Below are positions 5,848 to 6,428 of a stretch of DNA of 6,428 bases, one piece after another; the stretch's first letter is position 1; each line of letters opens with the position of its first letter. The position numbers and the translations under genes are program-made. Below the pieces are notes generated by a model. The model was not told the origin of the DNA, made no database searches, and saw only the letters and a list, made by a program, of their open reading frames with translations. This DNA is from Candidatus Aenigmatarchaeota archaeon (GTDB taxonomy: Archaea > Aenigmatarchaeota > Aenigmatarchaeia > CG10238-14 > SCSR01), in NCBI GenBank assembly GCA_030018055.1, contig JASEGN010000048.1:1-6428 (forward strand), in the 5' to 3' direction.

Positions 5848-6428
5848 TTATCGATCCGCAGAGTAAATCTTTAATCTATTTTTAGTTACCCTAGATTTAA
5901 TGATGCCTTTCTCCTCAAGATCCAAGACCTTTCTTCTAAATTTTGCTGTAGGATTTCTGTTCAGACTTTTTGCTAACTCATATAAACTCATTTCACCTTT
6001 TTCTTTTAATTGTTGAATAATAAGCTCCTTTACTTCACCAGGTTTATATTGTATATGCCTATAACTTTTGAGCATATTTATTAATTCTTTCCTTTTCTCA
6101 GGATGGTCGAATCCGATTTTGCTATTAAAAGTTTTCAAGTCGTAGAAACCGCTAACATAAAAATTATACTTAAGTTTTTTACTATTTGGGTCGTCTATTT
6201 CTTTTATTCTACCAGGTTGAATTCCAAACTCAAATAACATATTCCTCGCAGATTCTACGATGCCTTCATTTGCCATTTCCAGCCTGATGGAATGAGATTT
6301 GGGAGATGTAGCTTCATCGTCAAACAAGGCTCTTAGAAACGAAGCTTTGGATTTTTTACAAGAACCTAAGATAACAGCTGGCACATGCTTACTATCACCC
6401 TCCAATGAACCAAACAAAGTTGTTAGTA
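5848..6428 (-). CDS. LAGLIDADG-domain protein with C-terminal winged helix (5' end outside window)
   Basis: The frame is open through the right edge of the window (Leu-Thr-Thr precede the TTG at 6417), so the N-terminus is missing. Counting from that TTG, residues 27-36 (FLRALFDDEA) match the second LAGLIDADG helix of homing-endonuclease-like domains, with Asp-Asp-Glu at the acidic positions but Ala where Gly is usual. The following IRLEMANEGIVESARNMLFEFGI and a YNFYVSGFYDLKTF strand pair also fit that domain. Residues 126-189 form a winged helix: EVKELIIQQLKEKGEMSLYELAKSL, a recognition helix with Arg/Lys, and a GIIKSRVTKNRLKIY wing. This layout recalls bacterial WhiA and archaeal LAGLIDADG/HTH proteins, which are more often regulators than endonucleases. 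It lies directly upstream of alaS and may bind DNA or RNA to control the operon (inference). It is not inside an intron or intein as far as the window shows. Confidence 0.75.
   Translation of the reverse strand, partial: LTTLFGSLEGDSKHVPAVILGSCKKSKASFLRALFDDEATSPKSHSIRLEMANEGIVESARNMLFEFGIQPGRIKEIDDPNSKKLKYNFYVSGFYDLKTFNSKIGFDHPEKRKELINMLKSYRHIQYKPGEVKELIIQQLKEKGEMSLYELAKSLNRNPTAKFRRKVLDLEEKGIIKSRVTKNRLKIYSADR

Overview
The window looks like an AT-rich archaeal chromosome fragment. The main evidence is an alanyl-tRNA synthetase of the archaeal type, with a Cys-rich N-terminal knob and archaeal motif spacing. Other support comes from GGTGA-type Shine-Dalgarno (SD) sites, TATA-like boxes close to start codons and oligo-T runs just after stop codons. 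AT-richness, tight gene overlaps and several shortened proteins fit a compact, probably uncultivated archaeon, but no lineage can be named from the sequence alone.

Layout, left to right. (1) 1-192 has no convincing gene and carries T-runs on both strands. (2) 193-758, minus strand: a 54-residue GTG-started protein resembling DUF5678, with a good SD, overlaps the start of a retropepsin-like aspartic protease. (3) 759-1043 is a divergent intergenic region with promoter-like boxes. (4) 1044-1649, plus strand: a small SAM-dependent methyltransferase resembling the archaeal METTL5/COG2263 group, whose NPPF catalytic motif has become FPPF. (5) 1674-2771, minus strand, convergent with the methyltransferase: a cytosolic-looking transglutaminase-like Cys protease/transferase with an intact Cys-His-Asp triad. 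(6) 2799-6428, minus strand: a tightly packed operon running from the right edge. Its order is a LAGLIDADG-plus-winged-helix protein (cut by the window edge), alaS (10 bases later), a six-helix half-size MFS transporter (ATGA overlap with alaS), and a 54-residue coiled-coil protein that starts 4 bases after the transporter stop.

The most unusual part is the alaS end of the operon. AlaRS stops just after the coiled coil that follows the editing domain, so the usual C-terminal C-Ala region is missing. The MFS gene is only the N-terminal half of a normal transporter. The small last gene encodes a helix-P-helix segment that aligns without gaps to the AlaRS tail coil (17 of 42 positions identical by hand count). 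Either the tail was duplicated and separated from the enzyme, or a free AlaRS-like coil is made from the same mRNA. The second system worth attention is the DUF5678-like/retropepsin pair. No CRISPR array, insertion sequence, rRNA or tRNA was seen.
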